Shown: positions 25,455-34,850, counted from the stretch's first letter. The stretch is DNA of 64,000 bases from RI-153 sp963752935 (GCA_963752935.1 CAVWAL010000024.1:124001-188000), one strand, 5' to 3'. Notes: a model not told the origin generated them from the sequence alone. Made by a program: numbers and translations.

Positions 25455-26060
25455 ATGAAGGATTCGCTGCTGCGCCAGCAAAAGGATCGGTTACTGCGTC
25501 CATTGGTTGAGCGGTTTTTGGTCAATGTCTCGCCCGATCAACTCTCGCTCATCGCCGTGATTCCGGGAATCTTTGCTGCTGTTGCCGTCGTCTACGGTCT
25601 TGTGGAAGTGGGGTTATTGCTGTGGTTGGTTAACCGTCTCCTTGATGGAATTGATGGGTTAGCCGCACGCGTCTATGGCAAGACGAGTGATTGGGGAGGC
25701 TATCTCGATCTTCTTCTGGATTTTGTCGTCTACTTGCTGGTGCCGCTCTCGTTTGTTTGGGCGATGCCGACGACACAGAACCTGTGGGCGTTTGTCTTTC
25801 TCCTCATTTCGTTTCAGGTAAACACGCTGTCGTGGACCCTGTTGTCGGCCATCCTTGAGAAGAGACGCCAGGGCGAGCGCGAACGATTGACCACCGTGGA
25901 GATGCCCGCCGGGCTGATCGAGGGCGCCGAAACGGTCATCTTCTTCTCTCTCTTCTTTCTGCTGCCAGGTTACATCAGCGCACTCTTCGCCCTGATGGGG
26001 GTGTTGGTCTTCTTTACAGCGGGGCAACGGCTCTGGTGGGCATGGCACAATCTGCGTTGA
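25455..26060 (+). CDS. CDP-alcohol phosphatidyltransferase family membrane protein
   Basis: A 201-residue membrane protein. ATG 25455 is chosen because AAAGGAG precedes it and the first residues then match family starts; upstream in-frame codons fall inside the serS terminator. The family signature is complete: DGIDGLAARVYGKTSDWGG then YLDLLLD, giving the four metal-binding Asp residues in D-x2-DG-x2-AR-x8-G-x3-D-x3-D. Several hydrophobic helices follow. It should transfer a phosphatidyl group from CDP-diacylglycerol to a small alcohol in the membrane. Product (PG, PI or cardiolipin type) cannot be named from the sequence. Confidence 0.9.
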   Translation: MKDSLLRQQKDRLLRPLVERFLVNVSPDQLSLIAVIPGIFAAVAVVYGLVEVGLLLWLVNRLLDGIDGLAARVYGKTSDWGGYLDLLLDFVVYLLVPLSFVWAMPTTQNLWAFVFLLISFQVNTLSWTLLSAILEKRRQGERERLTTVEMPAGLIEGAETVIFFSLFFLLPGYISALFALMGVLVFFTAGQRLWWAWHNLR

Positions 26061-26083
26061 AAACCCCATAATCACATCCAAAT

Positions 26084-26112
26084 TTGACAGTGCGTGCGAC
26101 GACATGTATACT
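26084..26112 (+). promoter_or_regulatory. Promoter of the three-tRNA operon
   Basis: TTGACA (26084-26089), 17 bp, TATACT (26107-26112), close to consensus. The first tRNA starts 34 bases downstream. Confidence 0.85.
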
Positions 26113-26145
26113 TCCCAGGTCAGTACGAGCGAAGTCTTTCGGCCT

Positions 26146-26233
<88 letters not shown>

Positions 26234-26268
26234 GTAGCTGAGGCTGACCAAAAATAAAGATGACGTGA

Positions 26269-26362
<94 letters not shown>

Positions 26363-26366
26363 TTAT

Positions 26367-26442
26367 GCGCCCGTAGCTCAGTGGATAGAGCATTAGCTTG
26401 CGGAGCTAAGGGTCGTAGGTTCAAATCCTACCGGGCGTACCA
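26367..26442 (+). tRNA. tRNA-Arg (anticodon GCG)
   Basis: Acceptor GCGCCCG/CGGGCGT (first pair G-T), D stem GCTC/GAGC, anticodon stem TTAGC/GCTAA with loop TTGCGGA, T arm GTAGG/CCTAC, discriminator A, and encoded CCA. The anticodon is GCG, reading CGC and CGU. Most bacteria instead carry tRNA-Arg with anticodon ACG, converted to ICG, for these codons. Confidence 0.93.
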
Positions 26443-26446
26443 AACG

Positions 26447-26478
26447 AAGAATCAGGGGGAATTCCCCCTGATTCTTTT
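26447..26478 (+). terminator. Terminator of the tRNA operon
   Basis: AAGAATCAGGGGG and CCCCCTGATTCTT form a perfect 13-bp stem around AATT, then TTTTGTT. It begins four bases after the last tRNA CCA. Confidence 0.93.
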
Positions 26479-26536
26479 GTTATTCTGATTCTGTTTGTTC
26501 TCTACCTTGCGAAAATACCTATTCTGAAAAGGATCG

Positions 26537-26767
26537 ATGATGGCCGAGAAGGATAGCAAACTCGACAGCTTGATGAAGGGGATCGGACGCCGCTTGGGCA
26601 AACGCCGCCGCGACGTCCATAAGGCGATTGATCGCTTTCATGAAGAAGTGAACAATGACGAAACAGCAATGACGGATACGAATGAAGCCGATCAGACCGA
26701 CGTGGAATCACCGTCAGCCGGCGCCGAAGACACTACACCCTCTGAATCTCCTCGAACAAACCAGTAA
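26537..26767 (+). CDS. Small charged protein, unknown function
   Basis: 76 residues (start at 26537, or 26540 where a second ATG lies), behind AAAGGATCG. The first 40 residues are basic and helical (LMKGIGRRLGKRRRDVHKAI); the rest is acidic and Thr/Ser/Glu-rich and looks disordered. I recognise no domain. Its upstream Shine-Dalgarno-like site and position just after the tRNA operon make a real gene likely but unproven. Confidence 0.5.
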   Translation: MMAEKDSKLDSLMKGIGRRLGKRRRDVHKAIDRFHEEVNNDETAMTDTNEADQTDVESPSAGAEDTTPSESPRTNQ

Positions 26768-26798
26768 CGGTTGAACACGGGCTAACTTTCGCTGCCGC

Positions 26799-27647
26799 TT
26801 ATTTCGTCTGCGCGGCTTTGATGTGCTGGTGGATCTTGTCGCTGAAGCGCAATTCGCTGTTGTCTTCCGGCGCATAGCCGAGCACACGCCGGGCGTTGGC
26901 CAGTCCCCAATAAGCCTGACTGTTGTTGCTGATTCCGTAGACAACCTGGAAGGGCACACCCTGCTCGTCGCGGATGTCTTCTGTCTCGATGCTTTTGATC
27001 ACCAATTGGGCTAGATCCCGTTGGCTGATGTAGACGGCCAAGGCGCGTCGCATCCGCACCAGATCGCCTGGTTCGATCGAGTCGAGATCCGTCTCGCGCG
27101 GACCCCCAATCCGGATCTGCACATTCTGCAGGGGGGTGCCGTTCATCTTGCCTACGGCGAAAACGAACCCCAAATGCTCGTAGACCTCTTTGGTCCAGCC
27201 GTAGTAATTGTCCGAGAGCGCACGCATGTCCGGCGTTACAAAGTCCCAGCGGTGTTCGAGGATGAGTGGTTCGTAGTAGTCGGCTGCGTGGTTTGAACTG
27301 GCCATGACCACACGGCGGACTTTTTCTTCCCACGCCACTTGATAGATGTTGTAAGCCATCTGTACATTGACCATCTCGTTCTGGAAGTACCGATCGACAT
27401 TGTCCTTGTCGTGGGTGTTGACAAAGCCGAGATGGACGATGGCATCGACGCCGGCGAAGTGATGACGATAGGCGTCACGGTTCGGATCCGCCACATCGGC
27501 GATCTGAATCCCCTCCACTTCTTCTCCGCTGCGATTGGTCGTTCGGACATCGAGTAGGGTGAGATCATAGCGCCGGCGCAGCGCCGGTAGCAGCAAACTC
27601 GCAATAAGACCGGAGGCTCCGGTAACTAACACTTTGGGGCGAGCCAT
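26799..27647 (-). CDS. NAD-dependent epimerase/dehydratase
   Basis: A 282-residue extended SDR. It has the N-terminal VLVTGASGLIASLL motif, LDVRTTN after beta-2, the ASSNHAADYYE active-site Ser region and the catalytic YxxxK as DNYYGWTKEVYE. The size and these motifs resemble uronate dehydrogenase/UDP-sugar epimerase-like proteins. A related protein is encoded at 47618-48436. Substrate unknown. Confidence 0.85.
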   Translation of the reverse strand: MARPKVLVTGASGLIASLLLPALRRRYDLTLLDVRTTNRSGEEVEGIQIADVADPNRDAYRHHFAGVDAIVHLGFVNTHDKDNVDRYFQNEMVNVQMAYNIYQVAWEEKVRRVVMASSNHAADYYEPLILEHRWDFVTPDMRALSDNYYGWTKEVYEHLGFVFAVGKMNGTPLQNVQIRIGGPRETDLDSIEPGDLVRMRRALAVYISQRDLAQLVIKSIETEDIRDEQGVPFQVVYGISNNSQAYWGLANARRVLGYAPEDNSELRFSDKIHQHIKAAQTK

Positions 27648-27741
27648 GATGATGTTCCTTTCTGGTGTGTACGTGCTGTGTGAGAAAAAACGGGCATCTA
27701 GTGATGCGGCGGCGAGGAACGCCGAAAGCGTGATTTAATCG

Positions 27742-27799
27742 GTAGGGGCGCTGCTTGCTGCGCCCGGCACACTGTGGGCGCAGCAAGCAGCGCCCCTAC
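27742..27799. repeat. 24-bp perfect inverted repeat (long palindromic element)
   Basis: Two perfectly complementary 24-nt arms (27742-27765 and 27776-27799, beginning GTAGGGGCGC and ending GCGCCCCTAC) are separated by a 10-nt loop. It is between two minus-strand genes, 60 bases after the nucleotidyltransferase stop. There is no T run, so it is more like a dispersed repeat than a standard terminator. Confidence 0.9.
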
Positions 27800-27859
27800 G
27801 GTATTACCAACACTTGACCGTTGACACGATACTGGTGCCTGACAGGAAATTGCCGAAAG

Positions 27860-28660
27860 TTACGGCGCTGCCAATGGTTCGATTTCGGCCAGGACACGTC
27901 GAATGAGCGCGACGGTGGCGCGGATCTTGGGCGCATCTTGCGGCTGTAGCGCACCCTTAACCAGGCGGACCGTTTCAATATAGAGTTGAAGCCCGGCGAC
28001 GACCTGATCGCGGAGGGCAGGGACGTGTCCGTCACTGTCCTCTATACCCCAGGCCGCGCGCCGAAGGTGGGTCCATCGGCTATCTGCGCCCATGACGGCG
28101 GCAAGATCGTGGTAGATTCCGTTGTCGCCGCGCAGCAGGACGCCACGCTGGACCTTGATCACGCCGGACAGCAGCCACGAAAGCCCAAACCGCGCGTTGA
28201 GCAGACGTCCCCTGTCCCCGCTAACCAGACCGTTCAACCCTTTGTGGACTTCCTCGATCAGGCCGACTAACTCTTTGCTGGCCCACACATCCGCCTTGTG
28301 CTGAAGTTGATCATCCCAGACGAACGCCTGGGCGCGGGCTTGAACGGCGGCGAAGAACCCCCCGCGATCAATCAGGGCACGCGCCGTCTGCAAGCCAAAG
28401 ATCGTCTCCACGGCCTCGCTGGGCTCACTGAACCAGCCATCAACGCTCTGCTCTGTCGCCGTGCTGATCACAACCAATGTCCCATCGAGCAGAAGCGTCT
28501 CGCTTTCTGTCGCTGTGGATGTATGGACAAAACGCACCAGATCGACATCGCTGTACGCGCCTGCGTCTCCGCGTGCATAGCTGCCCATGAGCACCAACGC
28601 CAGCACGTCCGGCCTGTCGGCTAGCGTCGAAAGCGACGCCAAAATTTCAGAAAGTGCCAT
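27860..28660 (-). CDS. Nucleotidyltransferase-domain protein
   Basis: 266 residues from ATG 28660, chosen for AAGGAAG upstream; the open frame extends further but without a site. The N-terminus carries the DNA-polymerase-beta-type nucleotidyltransferase motif LMGSYARGDAGAYSDVDLV, giving GSxxxG and the DxD metal pair near residue 35-50. The remaining 200 residues are helical. Such proteins are often aminoglycoside-type or MNT antitoxin-type AMP/GMP transferases. No HEPN partner is seen next to it. Target unknown. Confidence 0.75.
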   Translation of the reverse strand: MALSEILASLSTLADRPDVLALVLMGSYARGDAGAYSDVDLVRFVHTSTATESETLLLDGTLVVISTATEQSVDGWFSEPSEAVETIFGLQTARALIDRGGFFAAVQARAQAFVWDDQLQHKADVWASKELVGLIEEVHKGLNGLVSGDRGRLLNARFGLSWLLSGVIKVQRGVLLRGDNGIYHDLAAVMGADSRWTHLRRAAWGIEDSDGHVPALRDQVVAGLQLYIETVRLVKGALQPQDAPKIRATVALIRRVLAEIEPLAAP

Positions 28661-29056
28661 GTGGCTTCCTTTACTCGGCGTCGGGGAGTGCTTGCTCGAA
28701 TGCAGTGCAAACCTGCTGTTTGGCGGCTGCGTAAAAGACAAAGTAGGTGTCGTCTTTGCGCATAGTTCTTTCTCGATTCACGAAGATGGAGTGGGGGACA
28801 ACGTTCGCCCTGTGCGAGTGTAACACACGGCCTGACCGCCCCACAAAGGAGATACGCACAGACAAATTCTATCCGGCTGGTAACCAAAGTTGAACCATTA
28901 CTCGGGCTGGACAATTCACCGGGCGACGGATACCATCAGACTTCAGAGAATCAATCAAAAAAGGTAGGGCTTACGCAAGTCTGGGCTTCTATACGCCAAA
29001 ACAACCGGCTACGCCGCGGTGACCTGTGTAAGCCCCCAAAAGGGTGAAAGCACTGC
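28661..29056. other. Intergenic region with no supported gene
   Basis: 396 bases between the nucleotidyltransferase (minus strand) and the RNase (plus strand). A 30-codon frame at 28671-28763 on the minus strand is present but lacks good support. I see no clear promoter or terminator. Confidence 0.5.
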
Positions 29057-29695
29057 ATGCGCAAAGATACGAAACAATCGGGCAATGGCCGGAAACTCTC
29101 GGTAGGCAGTTTGATCGTCGTGATCGTCCTCTTGGTGGTCTTCTACGTGCAAACGGGGAGCTTACCCATCGACGTGATCGACGCGGTTTTGGGCGATGAG
29201 GGGGGCACTGCACAGACCGTTCTCATCCCTGAGGAGCCCACGGACGCTCCAGCGGCGGCAACGCCTGCTGCGCGTGTGGTCGTTACGCTTCCCGCCACAG
29301 TGGGCACACCGGTAAATGGCGCGGACAGCGCGCCGGCAGCCGCGTCCACGCCCCGTCCGCCGACGCCGACGCCCACAGCGCAGCAGACCCGCGGCCCGAC
29401 GCCACCCACTCAAAGTGGATTGCCGGCAATCTCCTTTGATGCGCTACCCGTTCAGGCTCAGGAAACCATCGCCCTCATCGATCAGGGCGGTCCTTTCCCC
29501 TATAGCAAGGACGGCAGCGTCTTTCAGAATCGCGAACGGCTCTTGCCGAGTCGCAACCAGGGCTATTATCGCGAATACACGGTGATCACCCCCGGTTCGC
29601 CCGATCGCGGGGCCAGACGTGTGGTGGGCGGCGGTGAAGGCGAGCTTTACTACAGCGACGATCACTACGCCTCCTTCCGCGAGGTGATCCGATGA
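29057..29695 (+). CDS. Membrane-anchored or secreted barnase-family ribonuclease
   Basis: 212 residues. A basic N-terminus and one helix (about 15-32) are followed by a Pro/Thr/Ala linker (about 55-120), then a compact guanyl-specific RNase domain in the last 90 residues: LPAISFDALPVQAQETIALIDQGG, FQNRERLLPS, YYREYTVITPG and VGGGEGELYYSDDHYASFREV. By family comparison the Glu of YYREYTV, the Arg of ARRVVGG and the His of DDHYASF are the catalytic trio. The helix has no clear cleavage site, so it may stay anchored outside the cell. It overlaps the barstar gene by 4 bp (ATGA). Confidence 0.85.
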   Translation: MRKDTKQSGNGRKLSVGSLIVVIVLLVVFYVQTGSLPIDVIDAVLGDEGGTAQTVLIPEEPTDAPAAATPAARVVVTLPATVGTPVNGADSAPAAASTPRPPTPTPTAQQTRGPTPPTQSGLPAISFDALPVQAQETIALIDQGGPFPYSKDGSVFQNRERLLPSRNQGYYREYTVITPGSPDRGARRVVGGGEGELYYSDDHYASFREVIR

Positions 29696-30132
29696 CCGGT
29701 GCCTTGACACAACTCCTCGACCGACGAGGCCCTTCCGGCATCTATCGAGTCTCGGCGCGGGCGGATGCCGGGCGCATCCTGTCGCTGGCGCATGACCGGG
29801 GCTGGGCCGCCTTTCATCTGCACGGCCGGTCGATTGTGGACAAAGCCGGCCTGTTGGCACAGGCTGCTTCATCCTTCGGCTTCCCTGCCTATTTTGGCCA
29901 CAATTGGGACGCCTTCGAGGAGATGCTTGTCGATCCGTCCTGGCGACCTGCGCCGGGCTACCTGTTGCTCTATGACGATCCTGTCACTCTGGCGCAGCGG
30001 GATCCGGCTGCGTGGCGCACACTCCTCGCCATCCTGCGTACTCTGACGTCGACGCGCCAACCCCAGGACGCACCCTGGATTGTTCTGTTGCGCACTGCGC
30101 GGCGGCTCGTACCAGACGCACCCTGGTTGTGA
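29692..30132 (+). CDS. Barstar-family ribonuclease inhibitor
   Basis: A 146-residue barstar-fold protein: GWAAFHLHGRSIVDKAGLLAQAASSFGFPAYFGHNWDAFEEMLVD carries the conserved FGxNWDA motif, whose Asp in barstar blocks the RNase active site. It starts within the stop codon of the RNase gene, so the pair is translated together. A cytoplasmic inhibitor beside an exported RNase fits self-protection. Confidence 0.88.
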   Translation: MTGALTQLLDRRGPSGIYRVSARADAGRILSLAHDRGWAAFHLHGRSIVDKAGLLAQAASSFGFPAYFGHNWDAFEEMLVDPSWRPAPGYLLLYDDPVTLAQRDPAAWRTLLAILRTLTSTRQPQDAPWIVLLRTARRLVPDAPWL

Positions 30133-30170
30133 CGACACTTTGATCTATCGAGACGAACCCCATTTGGCCC

Positions 30171-32313
30171 ATGTACACAGACCTTGATCAACGATTCCGG
30201 CATCAATACAGCGAATTCCTGGCGCGCCACAGCACCACCCTGGCTGCCCAACGGTACGCAGAGATCACCCTGCAGGCCCGCATAGAAGCCGCGGCGTCTT
30301 ATCGCGCCATCCTCGATGCCGACGAGGCCGGGCAGGATATCACCGCCGCTGTGTTGACCCGGCTGCTGCCCCACGCCGACACCGCCGCCAACCGGGAGCG
30401 TAGCGCCTGGATTCACAATAACCCTGGGCTGAGTGGCGACGTGATGCGACGTCATGAGCAGTTGGGCTGGGCGCAGCCGGACGAATGGCCGCAACGGGCC
30501 GCCGCCATCCTCGCCTTTGTGCGCACCTGTGTCGAGGATCCCGGTGATCTGGTGTCGGCTTGTCTGCGCTTTCGCCAATCGACATACACCACCGGCTTGC
30601 AGAGCGGCACGCTGTCGCCCATCCTCAACGCACTGCGGCCCGAAAGTTTCGTCACCATCCACCGCAAGAGCCTGCCGCGTGGTCAACTTTTTCGGTCGCC
30701 ACTCATTTACCCAAGATCTGCGTGACTATGCGGCGGCCAACGCCGCCGCCTGGACATTTGTCGAACGCATCAACGAAATCGGCGGTGTACCGCCGACACT
30801 TGATCTCAGCCCGGTGGATCGTTTCGATCTCTTCTGTCACTGGTTGGTGTCCATTGAGCGCTTCTCGTTTCGCCGCACCCGGTATTGGCTCATTCACCTG
30901 GACGAGGAGACACAGTGGGACGCGTGGCGCAGCGGTGGATTTATGGCAGTGGGCTACGACGAACTGGGCGATCTATCTGATCTGAGCCGGGCTGATTTCA
31001 ACGCCTTACGCGATCAACTGGCGGCGCAGATCTCTTCCATCAGCAAGCGTAGCGTGGATCCGCTCTGGTCGTTCGCCAATCAAGTGGAAGAAGGGGATCT
31101 GGTCGCTGCCTACAACAACCAGGGCGACGTGTTGGGCATCGGCACGGTCAGCGGGTTCTACTACTTTGTGCCCGACGTCCACCGGGGCCATTGTCGCCCT
31201 GTGGAGTGGAACGATCTCCAGCGGCGGCACGCGCCCGATCTGGTGCAACACCGCCGCCCGTTTCAATCCGTCAACCAGGATCGCTTCTATGCGTTGGCCG
31301 CAGCGCCCGTGGTGACCGACCGCCGCGATCCAGCCGTTCAGCGAGCGTCGGCAGATATGCCGCCGCCTCAGGATCATACGAGCAGCCCTGCCCGCATCCA
31401 GGAATCGTCGCCGCCCTATGCGGTCGCCGCCGGATCACAGGGCGGTTCACTGCCGCCGCTTTCCATCACACAAATCGCAACCGAGAGTGGATTCAGCGAG
31501 ACACAACTGACCCAATGGATCGAAGCCATTGAGCGCAAAGGACAGGCCATCTTCTACGGCCCACCGGGCACCGGCAAGAGTTACATAGCGGCGCAATTGG
31601 CACTGAACCTGGCCGGTGGCAGTGACGGCTTTGTGGAACGAGTACAGTTTCACCCTTCATATGCCTATGAAGATTTTGTGCAGGGGATTCGTCCGGTAAC
31701 TGAGGTAGATGGCGGTCTCACCTATCGTTTGACGCCGGGTCTCTTTCTGCGTTTTTGCGCGGAAGCCGCCCGCCGCAGTGGGCGCTGCGTGCTTCTGGTC
31801 GATGAGATCAACCGAGCCGACCTGGCGCGTGTCTTCGGGGAGGTGATGCAACTGCTCGAATATCGCGATCAGCCACTGGCGCTGGCGGCCGGCGGCTACC
31901 TGCGCATCCCGGCCAACGTGCGTATCCTGGGCACCATGAACACCGCCGACCGCTCGATCGCGCTGGTCGATGCTGCACTGCGCCGTCGTTTTGCCTTCCT
32001 GGCGCTCTACCCCGACTACGACCTTCTGCGTTACTTTCACCGCCGCCATGTCACCGACTTCCCCGTGGATCGGCTTGTGGCTGTGTTGAGACGGCTCAAC
32101 CGTCAGATCGGCGACGCAGACTATACACTGGGCATCACCTTCTTCTTGCGCACCGATCTCTCCACCACGCTGCCGGCTATCTGGCAGACCGAAGTCGAGC
32201 CCTACCTCGAAGCCTACTTCTTCGACCGCGTTGAGCAGGTGACGCCCTTCCGCTGGTCTGCACTACGTGAGGAGATCCTGGGGAATCAATCAAGTGTCAG
32301 AGGTTCAGCATGA
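30171..32313 (+). pseudogene. mcrB: McrB-like GTPase with EVE-type domain; one-base frameshift
   Basis: The first frame (30171-30725) encodes an N-terminal McrB-associated domain ending near FVTIHRKS. The second continues with RVVNFFGRHSFTQDLRDYAA, a YWLIHLDEETQWDAWRSGGF EVE-like base-recognition domain, and then the AAA+ GTPase: Walker A GPPGTGKS, Walker B VDEINRADLARVFGE and sensor GTMNTADRSIALVDAALRRRF. The span is one base over a multiple of three; removing one C in CCTGCCGCG near 30671-30676 gives a protein of about 713 residues. The mcrC start overlaps its stop by 4 bp. With McrC this makes a type IV restriction enzyme that cuts modified DNA. Confidence 0.85.
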
Positions 32314-33512
32314 CGAGCACAGACCAGATTTTGGAACTTGCCGAGTATATGCCGCTGTATCTGCCTGCGTCTACGTTGAGCATGGCCGACGGCGAGCGAT
32401 TCTGGCAGCAGTACGGTAAGTACGTCTCCGTCGAGTTTCCTTCGCCCAAGACCAACGATCGGTGGCAGTTGACGTCATTGGGCTGGATCGGCTACCTGCC
32501 TTTATCGTCGCAGGTCGGGCTGTCGTTGCAACCCAAAGTGCCGCTGGGCAACCTCTTTCAGATGATCGACATAGCGTACGCGCTCGATATGATCCACCTC
32601 GGCGAGGATCTGTTTCAGTGCAGCACCCTGGCCGGTTTCTACGAACAATTGGCGATACTATTGGCGCGGCGAATTCAGCGCCAGTATCGGGCCGGCCTCT
32701 ATTGCGCCTACGAAACCCGTCGCCAGGATTTGCCCTACGTGCGCGGACAACTCGACTTAGGGGATACGCTCACGACGTCTCAACCGGGGTACGCGCACTG
32801 TCGCTACGATGAGCAGACGGCTGACACCGAGGAAAATCAGATTCTGGTGTGGACGCTCTGGCGGATCTTGCGCAGTGGGTTTTGCGGTGCTGAGGCCTAC
32901 GAAATCATTCGCTACGTTTATCGCCTGCTTGCAGCAACTGTCTCGTTGCAACCGTTCAGTGCGGCTGACTGTGAACGGCAATCGTACAATCAACTCAACG
33001 AAAGCTATCGTCCGCTGCATGCGCTCTGCCGCTTCTTTCTGGATCAGAGTGGCCCAGCGTTGACAATCGGTGAGCATGCGTTGACTGCGTTCCTTATCGA
33101 TATGGGGCGTCTTTACGAGCGGTTTGTGGCAGGGTGGATCAAAGCCCGGCTGGGCGGGGAATATCAGGTGCGTCTTCAGGAACGGCTGCACTTTGGCAAC
33201 GATCCGCATCACACCTTTGTCATCGATATAGTGGTCTACGCCGCCGAGAGCGGACAAGCGCTGGCGGTGCTCGATACCAAGTACAAAGCGCCGCGTACCG
33301 GCCCGGGCAGCGCAGATCTGGCGCAGGTGTTGGCCTATGCGACGGCCAAGGGCAGCCCCGAAGCGATCCTCATCTATCCGGGCGCGCTGTCGAGGCCCTT
33401 CGATCAGTGGATGGGTTCGGTGCGGGTGCGGGCACTGCCGTTTGTCGTCGGAGACGATCTTGAAAGCGCAGGACAGCGCTTCCTGCGCGCCTGGTTACCT
33501 GAAAAATCGTGA
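32310..33512 (+). CDS. mcrC: McrC-like modification-dependent restriction endonuclease subunit
   Basis: 400 residues. The N-terminal half binds the McrB GTPase; the nuclease domain follows, with IDIVVYAAESGQALAVLDTKYK giving the D...DxK catalytic pattern of PD-(D/E)xK nucleases. The segments LPYVRGQLDLGDTL and TADTEENQILVWTLWRIL are typical of McrC. ATG overlaps the mcrB stop (ATGA). It is intact, so if the mcrB shift is a sequence error the system is probably functional. Confidence 0.88.
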   Translation: MTSTDQILELAEYMPLYLPASTLSMADGERFWQQYGKYVSVEFPSPKTNDRWQLTSLGWIGYLPLSSQVGLSLQPKVPLGNLFQMIDIAYALDMIHLGEDLFQCSTLAGFYEQLAILLARRIQRQYRAGLYCAYETRRQDLPYVRGQLDLGDTLTTSQPGYAHCRYDEQTADTEENQILVWTLWRILRSGFCGAEAYEIIRYVYRLLAATVSLQPFSAADCERQSYNQLNESYRPLHALCRFFLDQSGPALTIGEHALTAFLIDMGRLYERFVAGWIKARLGGEYQVRLQERLHFGNDPHHTFVIDIVVYAAESGQALAVLDTKYKAPRTGPGSADLAQVLAYATAKGSPEAILIYPGALSRPFDQWMGSVRVRALPFVVGDDLESAGQRFLRAWLPEKS

Positions 33513-33754
33513 CTATCCGGCGTCAGATGCAACGCACGGCCCCAGACGTAAGCGAAAGCCAAACGTCTCTCTGGCCGGTGCGTCGCACCCCTGGTTTCCA
33601 TACGCTGTCATAGCGGGTAGACGAGCGCCGGTTGAGCCCGCAGCGAGTCGAAACCAAGCGGGTTGGTCGCACCAAAGCCGCTACTCAACCGACGCCCTCT
33701 CTCAATCCCCTCTGTTCAAGCAGGTTCTTAACGACGCGCTTCGGTCATCAATCT

Positions 33755-34780
33755 CTAGAAAAACTTCACCGCAACCATCTCCCCTGCACCTTCGGGCAGT
33801 TTGCCATCGGGCCACAGCGTCTGGCTGTTGTAGCGCGCCCCGTCCAGGATGGCACCGTTGAGCCTGGCTCGGCTCAGATTGGCCCACACCAGATTGACGC
33901 CCGTGAGGTTGGCGTTGGATAGATCGGCGCCCGTCAGATCCGCCCAACTGAGATCGGCAAACGAGAGATCGGCATGGCTCAGGTTGGCGTGGCCGAGATT
34001 GGCTCCGTTTAGCACCGCTTGCGTCAGATTGCTACGACTCAGGTCTGCGCGGCGGAGATCCGCTCCCATCATATTGGCGCGGGCCAGATTGGCGCCCTGC
34101 AAATTGCTCTTCTGCATATCGGCCCAGCCGATATGCGCTTCACCCGATTGGGCATCTTTGATACCGGAATCAGCCGATTTCGACTGTTGCAGATCTTCTC
34201 CTGCTGCTTGGCTTTTCACCGTCTGTATATCAGACGCTTGCGCATCCAACCCCGAGACGAGTGGTGCTCGCCCTGCGTCGCTCCGCTCAACCAGCAGCGG
34301 GCTGATCTCTGCCGCCCATTTGCGGATGCGATCCCAATTGCGGTAGTCGCCCTGCGGGTAAACATCGTTCTGCATGACCATTGTATGCTGCTGATCCAAC
34401 GAGCCGGCAAACATGCCCAGCCCTACCGGTTGAATTTCCGGTGCCAGTCGCAATACAGGATCAAGGTACGAGAGGACAATGCGCCGGCTTTCCTCGTTGT
34501 CCTTCGCCAGCGTGAGGCAGGTTGTGAAGTAGGCTACCGGGCGCGTCGCCAACTGCTGGCGAAACTGTTCGATAAATTGAATCGCTTCGGGCAGCCAGCG
34601 CCCGCCACGAATCGAACTGCCCAATACGACTGCGTCATAGGCGCGCAGATCGATTACATCTTTCGCGTTGTGCACTTCGACTGTCACATCCATTTGGCGC
34701 AATACGCCGCCAATGGCCTCCGCCACTTCCGCCGTCGAACCGCTGGCGCTGGCATAGGCAACCAAAAATCGTGTTGCCAT
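33755..34780 (-). CDS. Flavodoxin domain fused to pentapeptide repeats
   Basis: 341 residues from ATG 34780 (AAGGAGA upstream; a TTG just before is less likely). Residues 1-160 form a flavodoxin domain with the FMN-phosphate loop YASASGSTAEVAEAIG and VVLGSSIRGGRWLPEAIQFI, closest to the HemG/menaquinone-dependent protoporphyrinogen-oxidase type. After a Gln/Ser-rich spacer, residues about 218-322 are roughly 20 tandem pentapeptides (ADLSR, ANLGH, ADLSF pattern) that build a right-handed quadrilateral helix. I know of no standard family with this order. The repeats could mimic DNA or bind a partner; either is inference. Confidence 0.85.
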   Translation of the reverse strand: MATRFLVAYASASGSTAEVAEAIGGVLRQMDVTVEVHNAKDVIDLRAYDAVVLGSSIRGGRWLPEAIQFIEQFRQQLATRPVAYFTTCLTLAKDNEESRRIVLSYLDPVLRLAPEIQPVGLGMFAGSLDQQHTMVMQNDVYPQGDYRNWDRIRKWAAEISPLLVERSDAGRAPLVSGLDAQASDIQTVKSQAAGEDLQQSKSADSGIKDAQSGEAHIGWADMQKSNLQGANLARANMMGADLRRADLSRSNLTQAVLNGANLGHANLSHADLSFADLSWADLTGADLSNANLTGVNLVWANLSRARLNGAILDGARYNSQTLWPDGKLPEGAGEMVAVKFF

Positions 34781-34850
34781 CAAACTCTCCTTTCAGATGC
34801 ACTCAGCCAGAAGCTGTAGTGCGCTCACTTCCTGATATTCAACCATGCGT

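Noticed and set aside
27735..27805. 27.7-kb palindrome as the end of an insertion sequence
   Set aside because: No transposase, target duplication or partner terminal repeat is visible.
28671..28763. 30-codon minus-strand frame just upstream of the nucleotidyltransferase
   Set aside because: Only a weak purine stretch before the ATG and no domain; too short to support without other evidence.
33513..33754. Possible gene or repeat in the gap after mcrC
   Set aside because: No open frame, hairpin or promoter stood out; nothing supported here.
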